64,000 bases of DNA from Arcicella rigui (GCF_034929435.1 NZ_JAYFUM010000018.1:1-64000), one strand, 5' to 3'. Shown: positions 27,658 to 36,549, counted from the stretch's first letter. Program-made: numbers and translations. The notes: generated by a model from the letters alone, not told the origin.

Positions 27658-28182
27658 ATGAGTATAAACATTCATATAAGGAAAGCAACATTAAAGGATT
27701 TACCTGCTCTCTGTGAAATATCAGAAAGTACTTTTGTTGATACTTATCAAGAACATAATACTCCCGAAAATCTACAAAAATATTTAAAAGAGCATTTCAA
27801 CGAAAATCAATTAAAAAATGAAATGCTCACGCCCAACACTTATTTTCTTTTGGTAGAATTAGAAAATTCAATTATTGGTTATGCTAAATTAAGGGTAAAT
27901 ACACAAGAATTTTTAGACAAAAACGCCATTGAACTGGAACGAATTTATATAAAAAAGACGTTTCATGGGAAATCATTCGGTTTGAGCCTTATGGAAGAAT
28001 GCGTTGATTTTGCAAAAAAATTACACTTTGATTTGATTTGGCTTGGTGTTTGGGAGTATAATCACAAGGCAATTAACTTCTATAAAAGATACGGCTTTGA
28101 AATTTGTGGCGAACACATCTTTCAATTTGGCGAAGAAGCTCAGACAGACTATCTCATGGCAAAGACATTGAACATACCATAA
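27658..28182 (+). CDS. GNAT family N-acetyltransferase
   Basis: A 174-residue acetyltransferase of the GNAT fold. It starts IHIRKATLKDLPALCEISESTF, has the central beta strand LVELENSIIGYAKLRV, the acetyl-CoA-binding motif A region RIYIKKTFHGKSFGLSLMEECVDFAKK and the final LGVWEYNHKAINFYKRYGFEICGEHIF. It resembles spermidine/amine-type and YesJ-like members; the substrate cannot be set from sequence. It ends before a hairpin terminator. Confidence 0.88.
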   Translation: MSINIHIRKATLKDLPALCEISESTFVDTYQEHNTPENLQKYLKEHFNENQLKNEMLTPNTYFLLVELENSIIGYAKLRVNTQEFLDKNAIELERIYIKKTFHGKSFGLSLMEECVDFAKKLHFDLIWLGVWEYNHKAINFYKRYGFEICGEHIFQFGEEAQTDYLMAKTLNIP

Positions 28183-28272
28183 GTATATGTACTTACACAG
28201 CATTTACGTAAGTATATTCAACAGCATTTACACAATTCGTGTGAATTTTTAGAAAAGGTTAATACGCAAAAA

Positions 28273-28297
28273 ACTCACCATTTTGGTGGGTTTTTTT
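28273..28297 (+). terminator. intrinsic terminator after GNAT gene
   Basis: ACTCACCA pairs with TGGTGGGT (one G-U wobble) around TTT, followed by seven T. It lies 90 bp after the acetyltransferase stop and before the fad genes. Confidence 0.75.
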
Positions 28298-28332
28298 GTT
28301 TTATTTCTACAAATAAAATAAAAATAAAATAG

Positions 28333-28369
28333 TATGCTTGCATAACAATTTTATTTTTATTTAACTTTA
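28333..28369 (+). promoter_or_regulatory. putative fad promoter with overlapping palindrome
   Basis: TTG (28338-28340), 21 nt, TAACTTTA (28362-28369) resembles the Bacteroidota promoter with one mismatch in the -7 box. TATGCTTGCATA (28333-28344), a 5-bp inverted repeat around TT, covers the -33 element and is a candidate operator. Confidence 0.4.
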
Positions 28370-28395
28370 CCTATATAATTTATAAAACAACCAAC

Positions 28396-30795
28396 ATGAA
28401 CCGTTCAATTAGAAAAGTAGCCGTACTTGGCTCTGGGATTATGGGAAGCCGTATTGCTTGCCATTTTGCTAATATTGGCGTTGAGGTCATGCTTTTGGAT
28501 ATTGTTCCGAAAGAACCCAACGATGCAGAAAAAGCTAAAGGGCTGAGTATTCAACATCCTGCGGTACGAAATCGCATCGTGAACACAGCCTTTCAACAAA
28601 CTTTAAAAGCTAATCCAGCGGCATTATATTCTGCCTCTTTTGCCAACCGAATTAAATTAGGAAACTTTGATGATAACCTTTCGGAAATCAATCAATACGA
28701 CTGGGTAATTGAAGTTGTGGTTGAAAATTTAGCGATTAAAAAATCTTTGTATGAAAAAGTAGATGCTTTTCGTAAAGCAGGAACTTTGATTACTTCTAAT
28801 ACTTCGGGGATTCCAATTCACTTAATGGCAGAGGGGCGTTCGGAAGATTTCCGAAAACATTTCTGCGGAACACACTTTTTCAATCCTCCTCGTTATCTAA
28901 AATTGTTGGAAATCATTCCAACACCTGCTACTGATGCTTCGGTCATTGATTTCTTGATGCACTACGGCGACCGTTTTCTGGGTAAAACTACCGTTTTGTG
29001 TAAAGATACTCCTGCTTTCATCGCCAACCGTGTGGGTGTGTACTCGATGATGAAAACCATGCAAGTAGTGGAAGAAATGGGGCTGACCGTAGAAGAAGTT
29101 GATAAACTTACTTCGGTAGTGGTTGGTCGCCCGAAATCTGGTACTTTCCGTTTGTCTGATGTTGTGGGTTTAGATACCACTATCAATGTTTCTAATAATC
29201 TGTACGCTGGTTTAACTGACGACGACGCTAAGGATACTTTCCTTTTGCCAGCAATGGTGAAGAAACTCCAAGAAAATAAATGGTTGGGCGATAAAACTGG
29301 TCAAGGTTTTTACAAGAAAATCAAAGGAGCAAATGGCAAATCAGAAATTTTGGCATTGAATCTAAAAACGTTTGAGTACGCACCTTCACAGAAAGTAAAA
29401 TTCCCCGTTTTTGAACAAACCAAAACTTTGGCTTTGAAAGACCGCTTTGCGGTTTTATTGGCCGACAAAGGCAAAGCAGGCGAATTTTACAGAAAGACTA
29501 TTTTAGATGGCTTTAGCTACGTAACAAAACGTATTCCTGAAATTTCAGATGAATTATACCGAATTGATGCCGCCATTTGTGCAGGTTTTGGTTGGGAAAT
29601 GGGTTTGTTTGAAACTTGGGATGCCATCGGTGTAGAAAAAGGTCTTGAACTGATGCAAAACGAAGGCATGAAATCAGCAGATTGGGTGCATGAAATGTTG
29701 GCTTCGGGTGCAAAAACTTTCTACAAAAGAGAAGGCGGAAAACGCTTGTATTATGATATTCCGACGAAATCTTATAAAGTAATTCCGGGAACAGAATCCT
29801 TTATTATTTTAGAAAATCTTTCTAATAATATCGTCTGGAAAAATGCTGAAAGTAATGTGTATGACTTGGGTGATGGCATTCTGGGTTTAGAATTCCGTTC
29901 AAAAATGAATACAATGGGTGCTGGCGTGATTGAAGGTATTCAGAAATCAATTGCTTTGGCAGAAAAAGACTTCCGTGGTTTGGTTATCGGAAATGACAGT
30001 ACAGAAGCTTTTTCGGCTGGGGCAAATTTGGCGATGTTATTCATGTTTGCAATTGAGCAGGAGTATGATGAAATCAATATGATGATTGCTCAGTTCCAAC
30101 AAACGATGATGCGAGTACGATACTCTTCAATTCCTGTGGTGGTTGCTCCGCATTCTTTGGCTTTGGGCGGTGGTTGCGAAATCAATCTTCATGCCGACAG
30201 AGTAGTGGCTGGTGCTGAAACTTATATGGGTTTGGTAGAAGTTGGCGTAGGTTTGATTCCTGCGGGAGGAGGAACAAAAGAAATGGCTTTGCGTTGCTCT
30301 GATTTATACAAAAATGGCGACCCAGAATTGAATACTCTGCAAAATGCCTTTATGAATATTGCAATGGCAAAAGTAAGTACTTCAGCACAGGAAGCTTTTG
30401 AAATGAATTACTTGCGTCGTGGTGATGAAATTGTTTTGAATCGCTCTCGCTTGATTGCCGATGCCAAACAAGCTGCCATCGAATTAGCCGAGGCAGGTTA
30501 TACGCAACCTAAAAAGCGTACTGATATTAAAGTACAAGGCAAAGCAGGTATTGCTCTTTTCAAAGCAGGTATTCAAGGAATGAAAATGGGTAGATACATT
30601 TCAGAACATGATGCCAAGATTGCAGAGAAATTAGCCTACGTAATTTCTGGGGGAGATTTGAGTTATCCACAATTGGTTTCAGAACAGTACTTATTAGATT
30701 TAGAACGTGAAGCTTTCCTTTCGCTTTCGGCAGAGAGAAAGACTTTAGAGCGTATGCAAGGATTACTGAATGGAGGGAAACCACCAAGGAATTAG
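28396..30795 (+). CDS. fadN: 3-hydroxyacyl-CoA dehydrogenase / enoyl-CoA hydratase (FadN type)
   Basis: A 799-residue bifunctional beta-oxidation enzyme with the dehydrogenase first and the hydratase second, the FadN order. The NAD-binding motif is VAVLGSGIMGSRIACHFA (9-26); FCGTHFFNPPRYLKLLEIIP and the C-terminal dehydrogenase domain follow to about 310. A linker domain (320-470) leads to a crotonase-fold hydratase (about 480-690) with GLVIGNDSTEAFSAGANL for the oxyanion hole and glutamates in LALGGGCEINLHAD and VEVGVGLIPAGGG. It hydrates enoyl-CoA and oxidises the 3-hydroxy product. The thiolase gene follows after a 152-bp repeat-rich spacer. Confidence 0.93.
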   Translation: MNRSIRKVAVLGSGIMGSRIACHFANIGVEVMLLDIVPKEPNDAEKAKGLSIQHPAVRNRIVNTAFQQTLKANPAALYSASFANRIKLGNFDDNLSEINQYDWVIEVVVENLAIKKSLYEKVDAFRKAGTLITSNTSGIPIHLMAEGRSEDFRKHFCGTHFFNPPRYLKLLEIIPTPATDASVIDFLMHYGDRFLGKTTVLCKDTPAFIANRVGVYSMMKTMQVVEEMGLTVEEVDKLTSVVVGRPKSGTFRLSDVVGLDTTINVSNNLYAGLTDDDAKDTFLLPAMVKKLQENKWLGDKTGQGFYKKIKGANGKSEILALNLKTFEYAPSQKVKFPVFEQTKTLALKDRFAVLLADKGKAGEFYRKTILDGFSYVTKRIPEISDELYRIDAAICAGFGWEMGLFETWDAIGVEKGLELMQNEGMKSADWVHEMLASGAKTFYKREGGKRLYYDIPTKSYKVIPGTESFIILENLSNNIVWKNAESNVYDLGDGILGLEFRSKMNTMGAGVIEGIQKSIALAEKDFRGLVIGNDSTEAFSAGANLAMLFMFAIEQEYDEINMMIAQFQQTMMRVRYSSIPVVVAPHSLALGGGCEINLHADRVVAGAETYMGLVEVGVGLIPAGGGTKEMALRCSDLYKNGDPELNTLQNAFMNIAMAKVSTSAQEAFEMNYLRRGDEIVLNRSRLIADAKQAAIELAEAGYTQPKKRTDIKVQGKAGIALFKAGIQGMKMGRYISEHDAKIAEKLAYVISGGDLSYPQLVSEQYLLDLEREAFLSLSAERKTLERMQGLLNGGKPPRN

Positions 30796-30947
30796 GTTAA
30801 AGCTGTGAGCCTTGAGCTACGAGCTTTTTCAAAAACAGCTCAAGGCTCACATCTCAAAGCTTCAAACCAATTTATTCAAAATCACAATAGTTTAACAGCT
30901 CAAAGCTCATAGCTCAAGGCTCAAAGCTATACAAAAGCTAAATTAAC
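30796..30947. repeat. word-iterated spacer between fadN and fadA
   Basis: GTGAGCCTTGAGCT (30805-30818) is exactly inverted at AGCTCAAGGCTCAC (30837-30850). The words AGCTCAAAGCTCA and AGCTCAAGGCTC recur at 30898-30926. The spacer lies inside a two-gene operon, so it would form hairpins in the message. Confidence 0.75.
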
Positions 30948-32123
30948 ATGAACGCATATATCGTAGCGGGCTATCGTACCGCTGTTGGAAAAGCCCCAAG
31001 AGGTGTTTTCCGTTTTACAAGACCCGATGATTTGGCAGCGGAAGTTATCAAACATTTGGTGGCACAAGTACCTGCTTTAGACCCTACTCGTGTAGATGAT
31101 TTAATTGTAGGTAATGCCGTTCCAGAAGCAGAGCAAGGAATGCAAATTGCTCGCTATATTGCTCTTTTATCTTTACCACAAAATGTACCCGGTTTTACCA
31201 TCAACCGTTATTGTGGTTCAGGTTTAGAAGCCATCGCTTTGGCTTCTGCTAAAATTCATTCGGGTTTAGCAGATTGTATCATTGCTGGCGGAGCAGAATC
31301 TATGTCTTTAGTACCCACAACGGGCTACAAAATGGCATTGAATTTTGAAATTGCTCAGAAACATCCAGATTATTATATCGGAATGGGCTTAACTGCCGAA
31401 CAAGTACGTGAACAATTCAAGATTTCTCGTGAAGAGCAAGATGAATTTTCGGTAGAATCTCATACCAAAGCTTTGGCTGCACAAGCCAATGGTTTGTTCA
31501 AAGATGAGATCGTACCAATTACGGTGAAGGAAACTTATTTTGATGCCAATACTGGCAAAAAGAAAAACCGTGAGTACGTAGTGGACACCGACGAAGGTCC
31601 AAGAGCTGGTACAAGTATGGAGGCTTTGGCAAATTTGAAACCTGTTTTTGCCGCAGGCGGAACAGTAACGGCAGGGAATTCTTCCCAAACTTCAGACGGT
31701 GCTGCTTTTGTAATGGTAATGTCCGAAGCGATGGTAAAAGAATTAAATCTTGAACCGATTGCTCGTATGGTTACTTATACCACGGCTGGCGTTGAGCCTC
31801 GCATCATGGGTATTGGGCCAGTGGCAGCTATACCTTTGGCACTGAAAAGAGCAGGATTGAGTATCAACGACATCGACCAAATAGAGCTGAACGAGGCTTT
31901 TGCGGCACAGTCGTTGGCGGTTATCAAAGAATTAGATTTAGACCGCTCCAAGATTAATGTAAATGGTGGAGCAATTGCTTTAGGACATCCACTGGGTTGT
32001 TCGGGAGCAAAACTTTCGATACAATTATTTAATGAAATGCGTCGTAGAAATCAAAAATACGGCATGGTATCGGCTTGCGTTGGTGGCGGCCAAGGCGTAG
32101 CTGGTATTTATGAATTGTTATAG
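30948..32123 (+). CDS. fadA: acetyl-CoA C-acyltransferase (3-ketoacyl-CoA thiolase)
   Basis: A 391-residue thiolase that performs the last beta-oxidation step, splitting 3-ketoacyl-CoA with coenzyme A. Catalytic residues are all visible: the acyl-carrying cysteine in NRYCGSGLEA (C89), the histidine in GGAIALGHPLGCSGAK (H347) and the second cysteine in VSACVGGGQG (C377), plus NEAFAAQS. It pairs with the FadN-type enzyme upstream, and an acyl-CoA synthetase is encoded elsewhere in the window (53612-55264). It ends at a strong terminator. Confidence 0.95.
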   Translation: MNAYIVAGYRTAVGKAPRGVFRFTRPDDLAAEVIKHLVAQVPALDPTRVDDLIVGNAVPEAEQGMQIARYIALLSLPQNVPGFTINRYCGSGLEAIALASAKIHSGLADCIIAGGAESMSLVPTTGYKMALNFEIAQKHPDYYIGMGLTAEQVREQFKISREEQDEFSVESHTKALAAQANGLFKDEIVPITVKETYFDANTGKKKNREYVVDTDEGPRAGTSMEALANLKPVFAAGGTVTAGNSSQTSDGAAFVMVMSEAMVKELNLEPIARMVTYTTAGVEPRIMGIGPVAAIPLALKRAGLSINDIDQIELNEAFAAQSLAVIKELDLDRSKINVNGGAIALGHPLGCSGAKLSIQLFNEMRRRNQKYGMVSACVGGGQGVAGIYELL

Positions 32124-32141
32124 TTTAGGTTTACTAATTAT

Positions 32142-32175
32142 AAAAAAAGGGTCGGTATTTACTGACCCTTTTTTT
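32142..32175 (+). terminator. intrinsic terminator after fadA
   Basis: AAAAAAAGGGTC (32142-32153) pairs with GACCCTTTTTTT (32164-32175) around a 10-nt loop, 18 bp after the thiolase stop. Confidence 0.9.
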
Positions 32176-32484
32176 GTTTGTTTAGGGTTTTATTCGATTA
32201 TTAGCACCTAAAAAGTTCATCGGACATCCTTTTAAGGTCAATGGAAAGGCTCGGAGTATGTTTTGACAAACAAAAAGAGTATCAAAAAGAATCTGATACA
32301 GCTTAACAAAGCCAAGATGTCCTCTGGGAAGCCAATATTCCTTTTGTCCAATCCAATATTGCCGCTCTGATAAAATAATCCTTATCTATCTGAATAAAGT
32401 ATAAAAATGAAGTGGCACTCTTAAAGCAATCCAACAAAACGATACTTTTTAAGCAAAAAATATGGTAAAAATCCAAAAACAGAA
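32176..32484. other. long spacer upstream of atpD, no supported gene
   Basis: I see no gene. Two overlapping plus-strand frames are open for 30-45 codons around 32236-32375 but lack starts and are broken by stops; they could be decayed coding DNA or chance. The atpD promoter follows at 32485. Confidence 0.5.
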
Positions 32485-32515
32485 TTGTTTATCTGAATTT
32501 TACCAAGTAGTTTTG
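32485..32515 (+). promoter_or_regulatory. promoter of atpDC
   Basis: TTG (32485-32487), 20 nt, TAGTTTTG (32508-32515) matches the Bacteroidota -33/-7 consensus exactly. Transcription would start near 32521, giving a leader of about 68 nt before atpD. Confidence 0.65.
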
Positions 32516-32588
32516 CAATCTGAAATACTACGTTAAGTACTGAAAAAACGTAATCACTTGACAATCAGATAACAAAATCACAATACAA

Positions 32589-34106
32589 ATGGCAAATGCA
32601 GTCAATAAAGGGAAAGTTACGCAAGTAATCGGCCCAGTTGTGGACGTGAGCTTCGAGGGTGCTGACTCTCATCTCCCCACAATTTTGAATGCCTTGGAGG
32701 TTACAAAAGCCAACGGCACCAAAGTTATTCTCGAAGTACAACAACATTTAGGAGAAGACCGAGTTCGTACCATCGCAATGGAAGGTACAGAAGGACTTCA
32801 AAGAGGTCAAGAAGTTATTGACTTAGGACAGGCAATCTCAATGCCTACTGGCGATAGTATCAAAGGTCGTCTTTTCAATGTAGTTGGAGAGGCAATTGAT
32901 GGAATTGCTCAACCTGTCACTAACAAGAAAATGCCTATTCACCGTCTTGCACCTAAATACGACGAGTTGGCTACTTCAACAGAGGTGCTTTTCACAGGTA
33001 TCAAAGTAATTGACTTACTTGCTCCTTATGTGAAAGGTGGTAAAATTGGTTTATTTGGTGGTGCTGGGGTAGGTAAGACCGTATTAATTATGGAACTTAT
33101 CAACAACATCGCTAAAGCTTACGAAGGTCTTTCTGTATTCGCTGGTGTTGGTGAGCGTACTCGTGAGGGTAACGACTTATTGCGTGAGATGATTGAATCA
33201 AACGTAATCCGTTATGGTGAAGATTTCAAACACGCTATGGAAGAAGGTCAGTGGGATCTTTCTAAAGTAGATGAAGAAGCTCTTCTTACTTCACAAGCTA
33301 CTTTGGTGTTCGGTCAAATGAACGAACCTCCTGGAGCTCGTGCAAGAGTTGCTCTTTCTGGTTTGACAGTTGCTGAATATTTCCGTGATGCAGAAGGTGA
33401 AGACCAAGGTCGTGATATCCTTTTCTTTATCGATAATATCTTCCGTTTTACACAAGCAGGTTCTGAGGTATCAGCCCTTTTAGGTCGTATGCCTTCAGCG
33501 GTAGGTTACCAACCAACGCTTGCTACTGAAATGGGTGCGATGCAAGAGCGTATTACTTCAACAAAAAGAGGTTCAATTACTTCAGTACAAGCGGTTTATG
33601 TACCTGCCGATGACTTAACTGACCCTGCTCCTGCTACAACATTTACTCACTTAGATGCTACAACGGTATTATCTCGTAAGATTGCCGAGTTAGGTATCTA
33701 TCCAGCCGTAGATCCATTAGATTCTTCTTCACGTATTTTGTCTCCAGCAGTATTAGGTGACCTTCACTACAACACTGCACAAAGAGTGAAAGAGATTCTT
33801 CAACGTTATAAAGAATTACAAGATATTATCGCCATCCTTGGTTTGGATGAATTATCAGAAGACGATAAATTGGTAGTATCTCGTGCAAGACGTGTTCAAC
33901 GTTTCTTATCACAACCATTCTTCGTTGCTGAACAATTTACAGGTTTGAAAGGTGTATTAGTTGATATCAATGATACTATCAAAGGTTTCAATGCTATCAT
34001 CGACGGTACTTATGACCACCTTCCAGAAGCAGCTTTCAACTTAGTTGGTAGCATCGAAGATGCCATTGCGAAAGGAGAAAGATTAGTAGCAGAAGCATCG
34101 AAATAA
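32589..34106 (+). CDS. atpD: F0F1 ATP synthase subunit beta
   Basis: A 505-residue catalytic beta subunit of the F1 ATPase. Walker A GGAGVGKTVLIMELI (near residue 155), GERTREGNDL, Walker B region DILFFIDNIFRF, and the signature PAVDPLDSSSRIL are all present and collinear. It makes ATP from ADP and phosphate at the membrane. As usual in this phylum, atpD and atpC form their own pair away from the other ATP synthase genes, which are not in the window. Confidence 0.98.
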   Translation: MANAVNKGKVTQVIGPVVDVSFEGADSHLPTILNALEVTKANGTKVILEVQQHLGEDRVRTIAMEGTEGLQRGQEVIDLGQAISMPTGDSIKGRLFNVVGEAIDGIAQPVTNKKMPIHRLAPKYDELATSTEVLFTGIKVIDLLAPYVKGGKIGLFGGAGVGKTVLIMELINNIAKAYEGLSVFAGVGERTREGNDLLREMIESNVIRYGEDFKHAMEEGQWDLSKVDEEALLTSQATLVFGQMNEPPGARARVALSGLTVAEYFRDAEGEDQGRDILFFIDNIFRFTQAGSEVSALLGRMPSAVGYQPTLATEMGAMQERITSTKRGSITSVQAVYVPADDLTDPAPATTFTHLDATTVLSRKIAELGIYPAVDPLDSSSRILSPAVLGDLHYNTAQRVKEILQRYKELQDIIAILGLDELSEDDKLVVSRARRVQRFLSQPFFVAEQFTGLKGVLVDINDTIKGFNAIIDGTYDHLPEAAFNLVGSIEDAIAKGERLVAEASK

Positions 34107-34200
34107 TTTGAAAATTTGAAAGTGTGTTAATTTGAAAATAATTGACACACTTTTGATTTGAATTCTTTTTCAAATTTTCAGATTCTCAAATTTTCAAATT
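34105..34200. repeat. nested inverted repeats between atpD and atpC
   Basis: Outer arms AATTTGAAAATTTGA (34105-34119) and TCAAATTTTCAAATT (34186-34200) are exact inverses; inner arms AAGTGTGTTAATT (34120-34132) and AATTGACACACTT (34140-34152) match with one mismatch. The whole 103-bp spacer is made of these words and would fold in the atpDC message. Confidence 0.78.
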
Positions 34201-34209
34201 CTTATAGAA

Positions 34210-34440
34210 ATGAATTTACAAATCATTACTCCCGATAAAAAAGTGTTCTCAGGTGAAGTAGAAGTAGTTACTCTACCCGGCACAAATGGTTCTTTTCAAA
34301 TTTTGAAAGACCACGCTCCTATCGTTTCTACTTTAGGAAAAGGAACATTAGCGGCTGACAAAGAAGTATTCACTATCGACGGTGGAGTTGTTGAAGTATT
34401 AAACAACAAAGTATTGGTTTTGGCAGAAGCAGTATTGTAA
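34210..34440 (+). CDS. atpC: F0F1 ATP synthase subunit epsilon (short form)
   Basis: A 76-residue epsilon subunit containing only the N-terminal beta-sandwich (MNLQIITPDKKVFSGEVEVVTLPGTNGSFQILKDHAPIVSTLGKG). The C-terminal two-helix domain that inhibits the enzyme in many bacteria is absent; the stop codon directly follows the sandwich. Short epsilon subunits are, as far as I recall, usual in this phylum, so this is not a truncation. It couples the F1 head to the rotor ring. Encoded 103 bp after atpD and followed by a terminator. Confidence 0.93.
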   Translation: MNLQIITPDKKVFSGEVEVVTLPGTNGSFQILKDHAPIVSTLGKGTLAADKEVFTIDGGVVEVLNNKVLVLAEAVL

Positions 34441-34480
34441 TTCGTAATTGTGAATTAATTTCCAATTACCAAAAAATATT

Positions 34481-34516
34481 AAAAGCACAGGCTCTTTGGA
34501 GTTTGTGCTTTTTTTT
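34481..34516 (+). terminator. intrinsic terminator after atpC
   Basis: AAAAGCACA pairs with TGTGCTTTT around a 14-nt loop and continues into eight T, 40 bp after the atpC stop. Confidence 0.85.
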
Positions 34517-34677
34517 GTTTGAACAACATAAAAATATATTGTATAATTTATAAAAAAGAGTTTTAATATTTTTTCATTTTAAAGTTGAATCAGATTAATT
34601 TTCTCACAATAATTAAAGCGAACTTAATAAGGTTTGAAAAAAAACTTTTCTTTAAACCAAATAAAATATAATTGAAA

Positions 34678-36333
34678 ATGAAACGTCCGGACATTATAAA
34701 AACTATACAAGCCTCTCTTTTCACTCAAGTAATACAAGCTAAAAAAGGAGAGGAAGATTTATGGAAAAATTGGTTTTTTAATAATGAAATACGATTAAAC
34801 AATATTGGTATCAATCAAGAGATTAAACTTGATACTAAATATGAATATCCTTATCCAATAGTGATTTCAGATTGTTCTATAAATAGTATAACATTTAACG
34901 AAGGTATTTTCAATAAATATGTAAAATTTGAAAACTCTACAGTAAGCCATATTAGAATAAACTCAGATATAGTTTTCAATAATCAATTATTAGTAACAGG
35001 TTGTGAAATTGGCAATTTGTTCCTTGATGGCTCTTATCAAGATGAAGTTTACATATTTTATAATAAAATCAAGAGTATTTTTGAGACACGAGGACCAATT
35101 TTCTGGGATAAAATAGTACTTGACAATAACACTTTTGAAAAAACTGTAAGATTTTGGGGAGGTACTTTTAAAAGAGAGCTTTCATTTTATGATTCGATAT
35201 TTAAAGGAGATGTTTCATTTGAAAATTCCTGTTTTGAAAAAGGTTTGCGAATTGGAGAAAATACTATCTTTGAAGCCGACCTTAATTTTCATTCTGGAAA
35301 ATACAAATCACTATCAGTGTTTGGTGGACAGTTTAAAGAGATTGATATTAATGGAGGAGAATTTGGAAAGCTAAGTTTTTCAGATAACATCAAAGTAAAT
35401 GATAGATTAAGACTATCTTTTTATTTTAACTTAACCGTAAATGACTTACAAATAGATTTCACAAAATTCAATTGTAAAAAAATTTTATTTGAAAATAGAA
35501 ATGGACAAATTTCATCTCTCAAATTAGAAGGAATTATTCCAAAAGATACTTACTGTGAGTTTGTTAGTATTAATACTCCAACAAATATTAATATTGATAA
35601 TCTAACCAATTTTGGAAATATTTATTTTAAAGATGTCACTTATCCTACACCCAAACTCAACAATGAAAAAATGGGATTTTTTATTATAAAGAATTCTGAT
35701 TTGGGGAAAACTACGTTTATGGGTTCAGATTTTTCCAGACTATATCTATATTTTAAAAGCTCAAAAATAACGGAATCATTTCTATCCGATACTGTTATGC
35801 CCTTTGAAATTAAATCCGATGATGGTACAATTAGTTCAGAACAACAACGTCTTGGCTATGGGCAATTGAAAAAAATCTATGAAAATAGAGGTGATGCAGT
35901 TAGTGCTTTAGAGTATTATGCTAAAGAAATGAACGCATTGGAAAAAAGTAATAAGATTAGTTATTGGGAAAAAATGAACTTGTTCTTGGGAAAAATATCA
36001 ACCAATCATGGAACAAACTGGGCTAGAGGACTATTTTCAACAGTGATATGCACACTATTATGTTTCTCACTAATAAGCTTTAGTAGTGGTATTTCCTTTT
36101 CATTCACAAAGGTTGGATGGATTTTCTTTTGTAATAATTCTATACCTGCTTTCTTAGAATTTTTCAATCCTCTACATAAATCAAAAGACATTATTTCAAT
36201 TCTAAAAAACACAAAACCCGAACTAATCAAGCTTACATGGGCAATTAGTGTTGTCGATTTTCTCTCTAAAATTTTCATAACTTACTTTGAATATCAACTA
36301 ATCCAAGCTTTTAGGAAGCATGGTAAAAAATAA
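34678..36333 (+). CDS. pentapeptide-repeat-like membrane protein of unknown function
   Basis: A 551-residue protein not assigned to a characterised family. About residues 55-370 consist of short strands with phenylalanine every 5 or 20 residues (VKFENSTVSH, FWDKIVLDNNTFEKTVRFWGGTFKRELSFYDSIFKGDVSFENSCF), typical of a right-handed beta helix related to pentapeptide repeats. A helical linker (LGYGQLKKIYENRGDAVSALEYYAKEMNALEK) leads to hydrophobic segments at about 455-475, 480-495 and 520-545. The linker plus membrane layout recurs, in my recollection, in uncharacterised pentapeptide proteins. It is more AT-rich than its neighbours, which suggests transfer. ATG 34678 is preferred to a TTG two codons earlier. 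Confidence 0.7.
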   Translation: MKRPDIIKTIQASLFTQVIQAKKGEEDLWKNWFFNNEIRLNNIGINQEIKLDTKYEYPYPIVISDCSINSITFNEGIFNKYVKFENSTVSHIRINSDIVFNNQLLVTGCEIGNLFLDGSYQDEVYIFYNKIKSIFETRGPIFWDKIVLDNNTFEKTVRFWGGTFKRELSFYDSIFKGDVSFENSCFEKGLRIGENTIFEADLNFHSGKYKSLSVFGGQFKEIDINGGEFGKLSFSDNIKVNDRLRLSFYFNLTVNDLQIDFTKFNCKKILFENRNGQISSLKLEGIIPKDTYCEFVSINTPTNINIDNLTNFGNIYFKDVTYPTPKLNNEKMGFFIIKNSDLGKTTFMGSDFSRLYLYFKSSKITESFLSDTVMPFEIKSDDGTISSEQQRLGYGQLKKIYENRGDAVSALEYYAKEMNALEKSNKISYWEKMNLFLGKISTNHGTNWARGLFSTVICTLLCFSLISFSSGISFSFTKVGWIFFCNNSIPAFLEFFNPLHKSKDIISILKNTKPELIKLTWAISVVDFLSKIFITYFEYQLIQAFRKHGKK

Positions 36334-36344
36334 TTTCACTAACT

Positions 36345-36500
36345 CTTTTATTTATTTTTTCTCCGAAATTCCGCTGTTTGAGCGAAGCGAGTCGGCTCGC
36401 CGATGCGATTCGGAATTTCTTGATTTTCTTTTGCGACCGACGCTTTGGTTACTTTTCTTGTATCAAGACAAGAAATGCAAGTAACGTACAATAAAATCTC
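36345..36500. repeat. dispersed-element-like extragenic sequence
   Basis: This GC-richer stretch contains GCGAAGCGAGTCGGCTCGCC and, at 36454-36475, TTTCTTGT/ACAAGAAA arms around ATCAAG. I recall similar intergenic sequences recurring in Bacteroidota genomes, where they produce spurious small ORFs with VTKASVAKENQEIP. I treat it as a repeat element rather than a gene; copy number cannot be judged from this window. Confidence 0.45.
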
Positions 36501-36549
36501 GGAAAATTCTCTCTTACTAACATTTAAAAACAATTCACTTTAAAAAGCG

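Noticed and set aside
32236..32375. Short open frames upstream of atpD
   Set aside because: Two frames are open at once, both lack a proper start and neither resembles a family I know; kept only as a remark on the spacer.
36348..36533. 61-codon minus-strand ORF containing VTKASVAKENQEIP
   Set aside because: It reads across an extragenic element recalled from unrelated intergenic sites; no ribosome or promoter evidence.
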